A stretch of DNA of 64,000 bases from Candidatus Acidulodesulfobacterium ferriphilum (GTDB lineage: Bacteria > SZUA-79 > Acidulodesulfobacterales > Acidulodesulfobacteraceae), in NCBI GenBank assembly GCA_004195035.1, contig SGBD01000004.1:124001-188000 (forward strand). The letters are read 5' to 3'. The translations under genes and the position numbers were made by a program. This document shows positions 36,266 through 44,841 of this stretch, piece after piece. Each line of letters begins with the position of its first letter. The first letter of the stretch is position 1. The notes beneath the pieces are model-generated. The model ran no database searches and had not been told where the DNA came from. It saw only the letters and a program-made list of their open reading frames with translations.

Positions 36266-37048
36266 TTATAATATTATTTTTGATGTTATATCATAGACCC
36301 TCTTATAAGCCTCTTCAACGCCGCCAAGGTCCCTCCTGAATCTATCTTTGTCAACTTTTTCAAGGGTTATCTTATCCCATAACCTCATTGTGTCGGGAGT
36401 AATTTCGTCTGCCAAAAGGACTTTTCCGTTTAAAGTGCCGAATTCCAGTTTGTAGTCCACAAGTAAAAGTCCATTTTTATCAAAAAAATCTTTTAAAATT
36501 TCATTTATCTTTAAAGCAATAATTTTAGCCTCTTCTATATCCTTAATTTCTCCTAAATCAAATGCCTTAACATAAGTCTCGTTAATCATCGGGTCGCCAA
36601 GTTCATCGCTTTTAAAATATAATTCAACCACGGGAGAGGGTAATTTAACTCCTTCTTCCACCCCCATCTTTTTCGCAAGGCTTCCGGCGGTGATGTTTCT
36701 GACCACAAACTCGACTGGAAACATTTTCAAATGGTTTACAAGCATTTCCCTGTTAGATAATTTCTCGATGAAATGACTTTCTATGCCGCGGTCTTTTAAA
36801 AGTTTAAATAAAGAGGCGGATATAGCGTTGTTATATTCCCCTTTATTCATAATTATCCCTTTTTTTTGCCCGTTAAATGCCGTTGCATCATCCTTAAAAT
36901 AGGTTATCAACTTATTTTTATCTCCTGGATGCTCATAAAGTATCTTCGCTTTGCCTTCGTAAATCTTTTTTAAGCTCTTCCCTTCCGCAACTCTTTGACC
37001 GCTTCGCTTTCGGCCTTCGGCCCCATGAAGTTCCTTCGAAACTTTCAT
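36266..37048 (-). CDS. purC: Phosphoribosylaminoimidazole-succinocarboxamide synthase (SAICAR synthetase)
   Basis: Condenses CAIR with aspartate in purine synthesis. 260 residues. The family start KKIYEGKAKILY occurs only at residue 27, after a Gly/Arg/Lys-rich extension (ELHGAEGRKRSGQRVAEGKS). FPVEFVVRNITAGSLAKKMG, LVDYKLEFG and LADEITPDTMRLWD are typical. The AGGAGG site before ATG 37048 shows that the extension is translated. The extension is encoded by GC-rich hairpin-like DNA, unlike the rest of the gene. Confidence 0.94.
   Translation of the reverse strand: MKVSKELHGAEGRKRSGQRVAEGKSLKKIYEGKAKILYEHPGDKNKLITYFKDDATAFNGQKKGIIMNKGEYNNAISASLFKLLKDRGIESHFIEKLSNREMLVNHLKMFPVEFVVRNITAGSLAKKMGVEEGVKLPSPVVELYFKSDELGDPMINETYVKAFDLGEIKDIEEAKIIALKINEILKDFFDKNGLLLVDYKLEFGTLNGKVLLADEITPDTMRLWDKITLEKVDKDRFRRDLGGVEEAYKRVYDITSKIIL
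36992..37030. repeat. In-frame GC-rich hairpin-like segment in the purC 5' end
   Basis: On the coding strand it contains GGCCGAAGGCC and GCGAAGC stem-loops within outer CTTC/GAAG arms. It encodes a basic, low-complexity extension that normal PurC proteins lack. Compare the elements in the tRNA nucleotidyltransferase and cobU genes. Confidence 0.4.
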
Positions 37049-37214
37049 AAACTCCTCCTTAAGTTTATAAATTAAAAAAATAAACCAAAACTGTCTATAT
37101 TTTAATCCAAAAACGATTTTAAATCAATTCAAATAATGTTAAAATAAAAGAAACGGCGGCAACTTTTAAAATTGGAATAAAGGAAAAGGCTTTAGCTATT
37201 TAACTTTTGATATT

Positions 37215-38024
37215 ATGAAAAACAATAAGGTCTTAGTATATGCATTAATTATATCTCTTATTATACACTCAGCTTTAATCTTGTTTTTATTGGGATACAA
37301 CAACAAGAAAACCAAAAAGCACCATAAATATACAAAACCTGTCATAGTCGAACCTTATAAATTTATCAAAAACTTAGAAAAATTTAAAATAAAAAAACCA
37401 AAATATGCCAGTATTAAACCGCATTCCGCTCCCAAAAATACAAGGTTAAAAGCCCCTTCGTCTTATAGAAGCCCTTCTTACGCGGCCGCTATGACATCCA
37501 GCGCCCCGCCTGCACAGGTTCAAAATCGCAGGATTATAAGCAGTTCCCATATTTTTTCAAATAATCATAATGTCCAGCCAAAACAAAATCAAAGATTAAG
37601 CAATCTTTATCCTATGGGAAAACAGTTTTTTAATCAAAATCCGCAACCCCAAAAATCTGGGATAAAGAATCCTTCTCATGGAGTAAAATCCGCAACCGTG
37701 AACCTGAATACGACAACTATAAAATATGCCTCGTATCTTTTGCATATCAAAAATAAAATAGAAAATGTCTGGGAATATCCGGCAAAGGCGCAAAGAGAAG
37801 GAATATCGGGATTGCTTGTTATCGAATTTTCTATAAACAAGAACGGGTCCGTTTACAGAGTGAAAATTTTAAGGACTTCCGGAAAGAAAATGTTGGATAG
37901 GGCGGCCGTTAAGGCGATATATGACGCGGCGCGTTATAATCCTTTCCCTCATTACTGGACCATAAAAAGGTTGAATATAATAGGAACCTTCATTTACAGG
38001 TTGTCCAATTTTTATCTTTACTAG
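37215..38024 (+). CDS. TonB-family energy transducer
   Basis: 269 residues. One N-terminal transmembrane helix (about 8-27) with a short cytoplasmic head, a long Pro/Ser/Asn/Gln/Lys-rich periplasmic linker (about 35-170) and a C-terminal TonB domain (VWEYPAKAQREGISGLLVIE, SVYRVKILRTSGKKMLDRAA). It would couple ExbBD to outer-membrane receptors, but none of these is encoded nearby. The linker lacks the long Pro-Glu/Pro-Lys runs of E. coli TonB. Confidence 0.85.
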   Translation: MKNNKVLVYALIISLIIHSALILFLLGYNNKKTKKHHKYTKPVIVEPYKFIKNLEKFKIKKPKYASIKPHSAPKNTRLKAPSSYRSPSYAAAMTSSAPPAQVQNRRIISSSHIFSNNHNVQPKQNQRLSNLYPMGKQFFNQNPQPQKSGIKNPSHGVKSATVNLNTTTIKYASYLLHIKNKIENVWEYPAKAQREGISGLLVIEFSINKNGSVYRVKILRTSGKKMLDRAAVKAIYDAARYNPFPHYWTIKRLNIIGTFIYRLSNFYLY

Positions 38025-38051
38025 GACTCAGGTAATATTTTTCGGATTATT

Positions 38052-38735
38052 TTAATCTACTTTTATTATGTACGGCTTCAGATTGAATTTCTTCGATATT
38101 ATATTTTCTACTGATTTTGCGCCTTTATTAGTGGAAAATTTTCCGACCCTGACCTGCTCGTAAGAAGCCTTTCCCTTTTTTCCGGAAATACTTATCGGAA
38201 CGATATAGGCAAAAAAACCCATAGAATTAAGTTTATCGGCCAATTTCTTTGCATCGCTATATTTTGAAAGGGCTGCCACTTGAATCGTGTAATATACCTT
38301 GGAAACAAAGGGGGAAGCGGCTGTTTTTTGTTTTACGGGAGGCTTTTTTGTAATATATTTATATATGTAAATAGGTTTTTTCACATACACGATTTTTGTC
38401 CTGACCTTGGATTCCGGTTTCGGAGCAGGAGCAAGAGCAGGTTTTTCGGCAGGCTTTTTGGCGGCATTGCCATTTTTTAATGAGGCCAGCTTTGATATCG
38501 GGGCAAATTTTATGTTGCCCGTTGAAACAGGAGTCTTTTTTTCAGCCTTTTGGTTGCCGATTATGTTTAAAGGGGAAACCGAAGGGTTGCTCTCAGTTTT
38601 TAAAGAAGACTCTTTAATAACGCCCTCTTTTGATTTTCGAGGGGACAATTTTTTTCCCACAAATAATCCTAATGCGAATACTATAAATAGGATTACTAAA
38701 AATACAATAGCCGCTGAAAGTTTATCTTTTTTCAA
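38052..38735 (-). CDS. SPOR-domain membrane protein
   Basis: 227 residues. Cytoplasmic stub, one transmembrane helix (about 8-26), a long Ala/Pro/Lys-rich periplasmic linker with a KKPAEKPALAPAPKPESK stretch, then a C-terminal SPOR domain (YYTIQVAALSKYSDAKKLAD to the end) that binds denuded septal peptidoglycan. Probably a cell-division protein akin to FtsN or DedD. The start is a TTG directly after the stop of the small upstream ORF, so translation is probably coupled. Confidence 0.84.
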   Translation of the reverse strand: MKKDKLSAAIVFLVILFIVFALGLFVGKKLSPRKSKEGVIKESSLKTESNPSVSPLNIIGNQKAEKKTPVSTGNIKFAPISKLASLKNGNAAKKPAEKPALAPAPKPESKVRTKIVYVKKPIYIYKYITKKPPVKQKTAASPFVSKVYYTIQVAALSKYSDAKKLADKLNSMGFFAYIVPISISGKKGKASYEQVRVGKFSTNKGAKSVENIISKKFNLKPYIIKVD

Positions 38736-38736
38736 A

Positions 38737-38922
38737 TCAGTTTACTCTATAATTTTTATTATCGTTTATAAGATATAATAAATCTTCAAAACCTGTTATC
38801 GTTAATGTAACATCCCTGCTAAAATCAGAACAATTAAAAATCTCTATCCCTGAAATATTATATTTTTTATTACAAACACCCCGCCATGCACATACCGCGC
38901 AAAGAACCACATTCTCGTCCAT
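38737..38922 (-). CDS. Small cysteine-containing protein of unknown function
   Basis: 61 residues. Cysteines at LCAVCAWRGVC and a fourth in NCSDFSRDVTLT suggest a four-Cys metal site. A GGAGAGG site 9 bp before the ATG and tight coupling to the SPOR gene support a real gene. The CAVCAWRG...C..FSRD pattern seems familiar from deltaproteobacterial hypothetical proteins, but I cannot name a family. Possibly a zinc-ribbon-like accessory. Confidence 0.65.
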   Translation of the reverse strand: MDENVVLCAVCAWRGVCNKKYNISGIEIFNCSDFSRDVTLTITGFEDLLYLINDNKNYRVN

Positions 38923-39147
38923 AATATTTTGACCTCTCCAGTTTTATTTATTATAAATCTAAAAAATATATAAATCAATTAGCAATTAATTTTTGCAATT
39001 AATTTTTTATATTATTATATCATATAACTAACATAACTAAAAAATAAAAGTATATAAAAATCTTAAATTATTTATTTTATAGTGTCTAATATGTTAAAAT
39101 AACCAAAAATAATTAATAAAGAAATAATATTAAATAAGAGGGCTTGA

Positions 39148-40695
39148 TTGACTACTGAACTTATAATAAACAGAGATGAATATGAAACACGCGTCGCACT
39201 GATAGAGAGCGGTCAATTATCCGAAATTTTTATCGAAAGAAAGTCGGATTCTCCAAAACATGGAAACATATATAAAGGAAAGGTAATGCAGATTCTTCCC
39301 GGCATTCAGGCATCTTTTATAGATATAGGCTGGGAAAAATCCGCATTTTTATATGCCGGCGACTTTTATGAAATAGATGCAATTGATTATGATTTTTTTG
39401 AGCCCGGTGCAGAAGAACCGCCTCTTAACGAACTTAATAATGACAGCGAGATTAATATCGATACGCCGGCACATAAAAGGGTTAAGAAAAAGAGGAAAGG
39501 CTTGCCTAATATAGATCAGCTTTTGAAAAAGAATCAAGAAATTCTTGTTCAAATCGCCAAAGAACCCGTTAAAACAAAAGGCGCCCGCGTTACAAGCCAC
39601 ATATCCCTTCCAGGAAGATTTCTGGTATATATGCCGACATCTCCTTCGGTTGGAATTTCAAGGAAGATTAGAAGCGATGAAGAGAAAAAAAGGCTTAAAA
39701 ATATTGTTTTAAAATACAGAAGCGAAGGCACCGGATTTATAATAAGAACTGCTGCCGAAAATGCTTCCGAAATCGACATCGAAAAAGACATAAAATTTCT
39801 TACCGCCCTATGGAATAATATTTATAGGGACCAGCTCAAAGCAAAAGCTCCCAAACTTATATTTCAAGATATAAGCATATCCTTAAGAGCGCTGAGGGAT
39901 TTATTAAATAAAACAATAAACAAAATTATTGTGGACGACAGGGAAGAATACGAGAAAATAGTGGAATTTTTAACGATTCAATCGCCCGAATATACAAATA
40001 TAGTCGAGTTTTATGCCAACCCCTTACCGATATTCGAACATTTCAATATCGAGAAAGAAATAGCAAAAGCATTGAACAAAAAGGTATGGCTTAAATCCGG
40101 CGGCTATATAGTAATCGATTATGCGGAAGCCCTTACGGCAATAGATGTAAATACGGGCAAATATGTGGGCAAAAAAAACTTTGAAGATACGATATTAAAA
40201 ACAAATCTGGAAGCCGCAAAGGAAATAGCATATCAATTAAAGCTAAGGAATATAGGCGGTATTATCGTAATAGATTTTATCGATATGGCAAAGGAGAATC
40301 ACAAAGAAAAAGTATATCACGCCTTAGAAAATTCTCTTAAAAATGACAGGGTCAAAACCACCATTAACAAGATAACGGAACTTGGACTGGTAGAGATGAC
40401 AAGAAAAAGAACGGGAAATAGTATTACCAGCGCGTTTCTGGAGCAATGCCCGATGTGCGAAGGTCTCGGCATGATAAAATCGCCTCAAACCATTTGTTTT
40501 GAAATATTCAGGAGTATACCTGCATACGCAAAAAAGACAAGGTCAAAAAAAATTACTATAACGGTACATTCCCATATAATGAATAAACTGTACGAATATG
40601 AAAAAGAACTTAAAGAATTAGAAGCGGCAATTAACAAAACGATAATAATTAAAATGCAGGATAGTTTTTATCCCGAATACTTCGAAATTTCATAA
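39148..40695 (+). CDS. rng: Ribonuclease E/G family endoribonuclease (RNase G-like)
   Basis: Endoribonuclease that processes rRNA and decays mRNA. 515 residues, RNase G-sized, with no long C-terminal scaffold. It contains an N-terminal S1 domain (KGKVMQILPGIQASFIDIGW) with a charged insert (about 85-125), the catalytic acidic residues in ALTAIDVNTGKYVG and IVIDFIDM, and the Zn-link CPMCEGLG. The start is a TTG at 39148 after a GAGGG site; no ATG lies near. Confidence 0.93.
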   Translation: MTTELIINRDEYETRVALIESGQLSEIFIERKSDSPKHGNIYKGKVMQILPGIQASFIDIGWEKSAFLYAGDFYEIDAIDYDFFEPGAEEPPLNELNNDSEINIDTPAHKRVKKKRKGLPNIDQLLKKNQEILVQIAKEPVKTKGARVTSHISLPGRFLVYMPTSPSVGISRKIRSDEEKKRLKNIVLKYRSEGTGFIIRTAAENASEIDIEKDIKFLTALWNNIYRDQLKAKAPKLIFQDISISLRALRDLLNKTINKIIVDDREEYEKIVEFLTIQSPEYTNIVEFYANPLPIFEHFNIEKEIAKALNKKVWLKSGGYIVIDYAEALTAIDVNTGKYVGKKNFEDTILKTNLEAAKEIAYQLKLRNIGGIIVIDFIDMAKENHKEKVYHALENSLKNDRVKTTINKITELGLVEMTRKRTGNSITSAFLEQCPMCEGLGMIKSPQTICFEIFRSIPAYAKKTRSKKITITVHSHIMNKLYEYEKELKELEAAINKTIIIKMQDSFYPEYFEIS

Positions 40696-40709
40696 ATTGC
40701 AAGATATTC

Positions 40710-41036
40710 TCATTTATTTTTTTTATTAGAATCTTTCTTTTTTTTATGAATAAATTTAAATACTATTTCTCCTTTCTTAATCATATTCAGCTTTTCCCTT
40801 GCCAAATTTGCGATATATTGCCTGTTATTGATTAATTCGTATATTTGTTTGTCTATTTTATAATTACTTTTTTTAATTAAAGTAATTTCCTGTTTCAACT
40901 TTTGTTCTTCCGCCCTTAATCTGTACACTTTTACTATTCCCTGAAGGCTGTATATCACGAATAACGCCAGTAAAAACGCAAAAACAGAACCAGCTATTAA
41001 TATTGCGTTAAGACTTTTTCCCTTGCTTGATTTCAT
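40710..41036 (-). CDS. FtsB/DivIC-family septum formation protein
   Basis: 108 residues. One transmembrane helix (about 10-30) followed by a coiled coil (about 35-75; LRAEEQKLKQEITLIKKSNY) and the family end pattern ANLAREKLNMIKKGEIVFKF. Bitopic inner-membrane divisome protein. The gene begins inside the 3' end of the ThiC-family gene (29-bp overlap), so the two are translationally linked though functionally unrelated. Confidence 0.85.
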   Translation of the reverse strand: MKSSKGKSLNAILIAGSVFAFLLALFVIYSLQGIVKVYRLRAEEQKLKQEITLIKKSNYKIDKQIYELINNRQYIANLAREKLNMIKKGEIVFKFIHKKKKDSNKKNK

Positions 41037-42315
41037 ATTTAAAATATTTCCTTATCCTTAGCGGTGCGCAGAATTCCCCGCACATACTGCATCCTGCGGT
41101 ATCATCCTGATTTTTTAATTTAAATAATTTTCTGGCATATTCGGGGTCTATGGAATACTTAAACTGCTTTTCCCAGTCAATGTCCCTGCGAGCCTTCGAT
41201 ATATTCAAATCATCCCCGTTTTTTTTAAGTTTTATCATGTCCCCGATATGAGCCGCAATCTTAGCCGCTTTAACCCCTATTTCGACATCTTCCCCTGACG
41301 GCAAACCTAAATGTTCAGAGGGGGTAACATAGCAAAGAAAATCCGCCCCGTAAGATGATGATAATGCCCCTCCTATCGCGGAAGAAATATGGTCATAACC
41401 GGCCGCAACATCCGTGACAAGCGGCCCGAGGACATAAAACGGCGCTTCGTTCGACATCCTTTTTTGAATCTTGACATTGGCTTCTATCTCGTCGATCGGA
41501 ATATGCCCGGGGCCTTCTACTATAACTTGAACGCCGTAGTCCCTTGCTATATCGCAAAGTTCGCAATTGATAATAAGTTCCTGCATATACGCCCTGTCGA
41601 AAGAATCGTGCGTCGAACCTGCCCTTAAACCGTTTCCCAGACTTAAAACGGTATCATATTTTTTTAATATCTTTAAAACATCTTCGAATCTTTCATATAA
41701 GGGGTTTTCCTTATTGTTTTCTATCATCCATGCAACTAAATACGCCCCTCCTTTTGAAACAAGACCCGCATATCTGTATGATTGTTTTTTTAATCTCTCG
41801 AGAGATATTAAATTTAAACCGGAGTGAATAGCCATAAAAGAAACACCGCTTTCACACTGTTTTTCTATAACATCGAAGACTAAATTTTCGGGCATTTTTA
41901 CCGGATTTTTATATCTGTCTATAGCTTCCCTGAATGCCTGATAAAGAGGAACTGTCCCGACGGGCAAAGAGGTATTATTCAAAACCTCTTTGCGTATAAA
42001 ATCTAAATCTCCCCCGACGCTTAACTCCATCAGCGTATCGGCTCCACTATCTTCGGCAATTATGGCCTTTCTAACTTCTTCTTCTATGTCGGCATGATTT
42101 GTGGAAGTTCCGATGCTTGCATTGATTTTTGTGGTCAGGCCACTGCCTATCCCGACAAATTTATCTTTATTTTTATTGTGTAAAATAACCGCCTTGCCGT
42201 TTGAAATATTTTCAATTAAATGTTCTTTTGCAATGCTTTCCTTATTAAATGCATAATCCATTGCCGCCGTCCAGATACCCCGAGTCGCGGATTCTTTTTC
42301 CGTCATATTCGCCAT
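41008..42315 (-). CDS. thiC: ThiC-family radical SAM enzyme: HMP-P synthase ThiC or 5-hydroxybenzimidazole synthase (BzaF)
   Basis: 435 residues, the short form without the N-terminal extension of E. coli ThiC. Core motifs are LMELSVGGDL, PVGTVPLYQA, LSLGNGLRAG, VIVEGPGHIPIDEIE, APFYVLGPLVTDVAAGYDH and LCYVTPSEHLGLPS. Departures from typical ThiC: SLGNGLRAG instead of SLGDGLRPG, IHSG instead of IHAG, and a C-terminal cluster motif CSMCGEFC that is C-x2-C-x3-C rather than C-x2-C-x4-C. It lies downstream of cobU-cobT-cobS-cbiA with no other thiamine genes and no TPP riboswitch in the 80 bp before it. The context fits BzaF, which makes the cobamide lower-ligand precursor from AIR. ThiC function remains possible. 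Confidence 0.88.
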   Translation of the reverse strand: MANMTEKESATRGIWTAAMDYAFNKESIAKEHLIENISNGKAVILHNKNKDKFVGIGSGLTTKINASIGTSTNHADIEEEVRKAIIAEDSGADTLMELSVGGDLDFIRKEVLNNTSLPVGTVPLYQAFREAIDRYKNPVKMPENLVFDVIEKQCESGVSFMAIHSGLNLISLERLKKQSYRYAGLVSKGGAYLVAWMIENNKENPLYERFEDVLKILKKYDTVLSLGNGLRAGSTHDSFDRAYMQELIINCELCDIARDYGVQVIVEGPGHIPIDEIEANVKIQKRMSNEAPFYVLGPLVTDVAAGYDHISSAIGGALSSSYGADFLCYVTPSEHLGLPSGEDVEIGVKAAKIAAHIGDMIKLKKNGDDLNISKARRDIDWEKQFKYSIDPEYARKLFKLKNQDDTAGCSMCGEFCAPLRIRKYFKYEIKQGKKS

Positions 42316-42396
42316 AAAGTTATTAATTATCCTTTTTAATTTTTGATTTTGAATTAAAATCAGATTATTTATTTTATTATTCCGTTAATCTTAATT

Positions 42397-43911
42397 TTAT
42401 ATCATTTTAGCATTATCTATTATATTTTTTGCGATTAGCTTGTTCGAGAAAAAAGACAAATGAATATAACTGCCTATAGCGTTTAAAACGCTATACCCCT
42501 CTTTTTTTAAAACCTCCGGCGAAGCTAAACTTTCGCATTCGAAAATGTTTTTTAAAGCCGCAGAATTTTCTCCTGTGGAAGCTGCTCGTCCGTGATTGCC
42601 ATAACTATATTGATTATATCCGTCATCGTTTTGATAGCCTGTTATAATTTTAGAATAATGGAACTCATGTCCGTTTACCCTTAATCCCGCATCTCCCATA
42701 AATGATTTTTCTTTAAGGCAAACATTTCTATAACCTAAGGAAAGCCTCGTATTATCCATAGTCACGCCAAACGGAAGTATTCCCAATAAATCCCAATTTT
42801 TACTTTTATAGGTAAGACTTTTGCACAAATACATGAATCCCCCGCATTCCGCATATATTATACCATTATTTTCAAAAAATTTATAAATTTCATTCATTAT
42901 GCCCCGATTTTCCGCAAGATTTTTTGCGTAAATTTCAGGATAACCGCCGCCTATATAAATTGCTCCGATGCCTTTTGGCATAGTTTTATCCGATAGCGGA
43001 CTGAAAAAAACAATTTCCGCTCCAAAATTCTTTAAAATTTCGAAATTAAAATTATAATAAAAAAAGAATGCCTTATCATAGGCAACGGCAATTTTTACCC
43101 TTTTATTATTTTTCTTTACGGATAAACCATTATTGCTTTCAGTCTTAAATTGCGTATTTTTTATCCGCTTTGCATAATTAAAAAACAAATCATTAAAGCC
43201 TTTTGACTCTTTCTTAAGGGTTCTTATCATTAAATCTATATCTATATTGCGGAAAACTTCATTTTTTATATTACTTATAATTTTTTCGAATCCCCCTATC
43301 GCCCCTTCAGGATTTTGCGTAATCGGGGCTATAAGGCCGAGATGCCTTTCCTTGATAGAAAAAACTCCTCCGTCATTCAAAACATAGCCAAAAACCTCTA
43401 TATCTTTAATATTTTCTTTAATCTCGTTAAATATAATTTCATAATGTCTTGCCGAAGAAATATTATTTAAAATAACTCCGCAAACATTAACCCCCTTTTT
43501 ATATTTCTTAAGGCCGTAAACAAGGGAAGCCATGGTAGATGAAATTCGTTTAGAATCCATTACCAAAACTACTGGAAATTTAAATTTTTTTGCAATCGCG
43601 TAAGAATTTCCATCGTATAAACCCATAGCGCTTTCCACGATAAAGGCTCTGTTTTCGTTTAAATCACGCGCACAGCCCGCATCGCCGTCAAAAACCCATG
43701 AATTTAAAAACTTAACCGGTATCAAAAATGGGTCAAGGTTTTTAACTCCTGTTTTCACAGCCTTCGATATTACGATTGGGTCAAGGAAATCAGGCCCTGC
43801 TTTAAAAATATCTATAGCGCAACCCATCTCTTTCACTTTATTTGAAAAAGCCATGGTTATCATCGATTTCCCCGAAGAAGACCTGTCCGACGCAAAAAAA
43901 ACCGAAAACAT
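42397..43911 (-). CDS. cbiA: Cobyrinic acid a,c-diamide synthase
   Basis: Amidates cobyrinic acid (or hydrogenobyrinic acid) with glutamine and ATP. 504 residues: N-terminal dethiobiotin synthetase-like ATP domain (FFASDRSSSGKSMITMAF P-loop, KAGPDFLDPIV) and C-terminal class I glutamine amidotransferase-like domain (IYIGGGYPEIYAKNL, YAECGGFMYLCKSL with the nucleophile Cys, and a late His). An extended charged segment near 225-265 joins the domains. Part of the cob run. Confidence 0.92.
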   Translation of the reverse strand: MFSVFFASDRSSSGKSMITMAFSNKVKEMGCAIDIFKAGPDFLDPIVISKAVKTGVKNLDPFLIPVKFLNSWVFDGDAGCARDLNENRAFIVESAMGLYDGNSYAIAKKFKFPVVLVMDSKRISSTMASLVYGLKKYKKGVNVCGVILNNISSARHYEIIFNEIKENIKDIEVFGYVLNDGGVFSIKERHLGLIAPITQNPEGAIGGFEKIISNIKNEVFRNIDIDLMIRTLKKESKGFNDLFFNYAKRIKNTQFKTESNNGLSVKKNNKRVKIAVAYDKAFFFYYNFNFEILKNFGAEIVFFSPLSDKTMPKGIGAIYIGGGYPEIYAKNLAENRGIMNEIYKFFENNGIIYAECGGFMYLCKSLTYKSKNWDLLGILPFGVTMDNTRLSLGYRNVCLKEKSFMGDAGLRVNGHEFHYSKIITGYQNDDGYNQYSYGNHGRAASTGENSAALKNIFECESLASPEVLKKEGYSVLNAIGSYIHLSFFSNKLIAKNIIDNAKMI

Positions 43912-43968
43912 AAGGATGCAAGTTTAATTAAAATTTATCTAAATTTATTAATATCCATTAATGCCGAT

Positions 43969-44784
43969 TTAAGATAGGATTTTATAAAATCCGTGCAATG
44001 CAATCATATAAACGGCTTCGGATACCTTGACGCTAAAACCGAGCATGTCGCCGTTTACCCCGCCAAATTTTTTAGCAAAATAAAACGCCGCGGCCAGAAC
44101 AAAAAAAATTGAAATCAGCGCCGAAAAAATGCCTGCCAGTTTTAAAAAAATAAAGATGATTATAACAGTAAAAACAGAGGCGGCAATGAATGTCGAAAGC
44201 TTTGTTCCCACGGTAAAGATCGTTCCTATCCCCTTAAAATCCTCCGGCGTATTAGAAAAATAAGACAATAACACTATGGAATACCTGCCTATAACGGGAA
44301 ATGTCAATAATGATAAATAAATAAACCCTGAATTTATTCCGTTAACCGCGAGCCACATAATCAATATATAAAAAATAACCGCGATAATTCCCGAAGTCCC
44401 TGCGTTAACATCCTTCATTGCATTATAAAATCTGACCTTATCGCCGCTTTTTAAGTAAGCAAAAAGTCCGTCCGTCGTATCCGACAGGCCGTCGAAGTGA
44501 AGCCCGCCCGTTAAAATAAAAAGAAACAGGATAGACATTAAGACGGAAGCCGGGGCCGCCGAAAACTTATTAAAAATATAAAATACGAGGGCTAAAATTG
44601 CCCCGATAAACAGCCCAGCCAGAGGAAAATATTTTATGGATGCCGTCAACTTAATTATTGCCGAATTATCGCCCTCACCGCCGTTAGCCTTATCTTTTCT
44701 TCTTAGTCTGAATATTGTTAAAAAGCTTACGGCTTCCAATAAATTACTCACGATAAACGCCTGTTTTATTCGCTCATTGGCCAT
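43969..44784 (-). CDS. cobS: Adenosylcobinamide-GDP ribazoletransferase (cobalamin synthase)
   Basis: Integral membrane enzyme joining adenosylcobinamide-GDP to the alpha-ribazole. 271 residues with several transmembrane helices. The family motif GGLHFDGLSDTTDGL and the following KDVNAGTSGIIAV are present; FGGVNGDMLG closes the conserved core. Between cobT and cbiA, all in the same direction with short gaps. Confidence 0.93.
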   Translation of the reverse strand: MANERIKQAFIVSNLLEAVSFLTIFRLRRKDKANGGEGDNSAIIKLTASIKYFPLAGLFIGAILALVFYIFNKFSAAPASVLMSILFLFILTGGLHFDGLSDTTDGLFAYLKSGDKVRFYNAMKDVNAGTSGIIAVIFYILIMWLAVNGINSGFIYLSLLTFPVIGRYSIVLLSYFSNTPEDFKGIGTIFTVGTKLSTFIAASVFTVIIIFIFLKLAGIFSALISIFFVLAAAFYFAKKFGGVNGDMLGFSVKVSEAVYMIALHGFYKILS

Positions 44785-44841
44785 TATTTTCCGTAATCAG
44801 TTTATTTTTGAGGTTCTGTTATCTTCCGTTATTAATATTAA

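Noticed and set aside
42316-42396. TPP or cobalamin riboswitch before the ThiC-family gene
   Set aside because: The gap is only about 80 bp, very AT-rich, and shows no CUGAGA-type or B12-box sequence.
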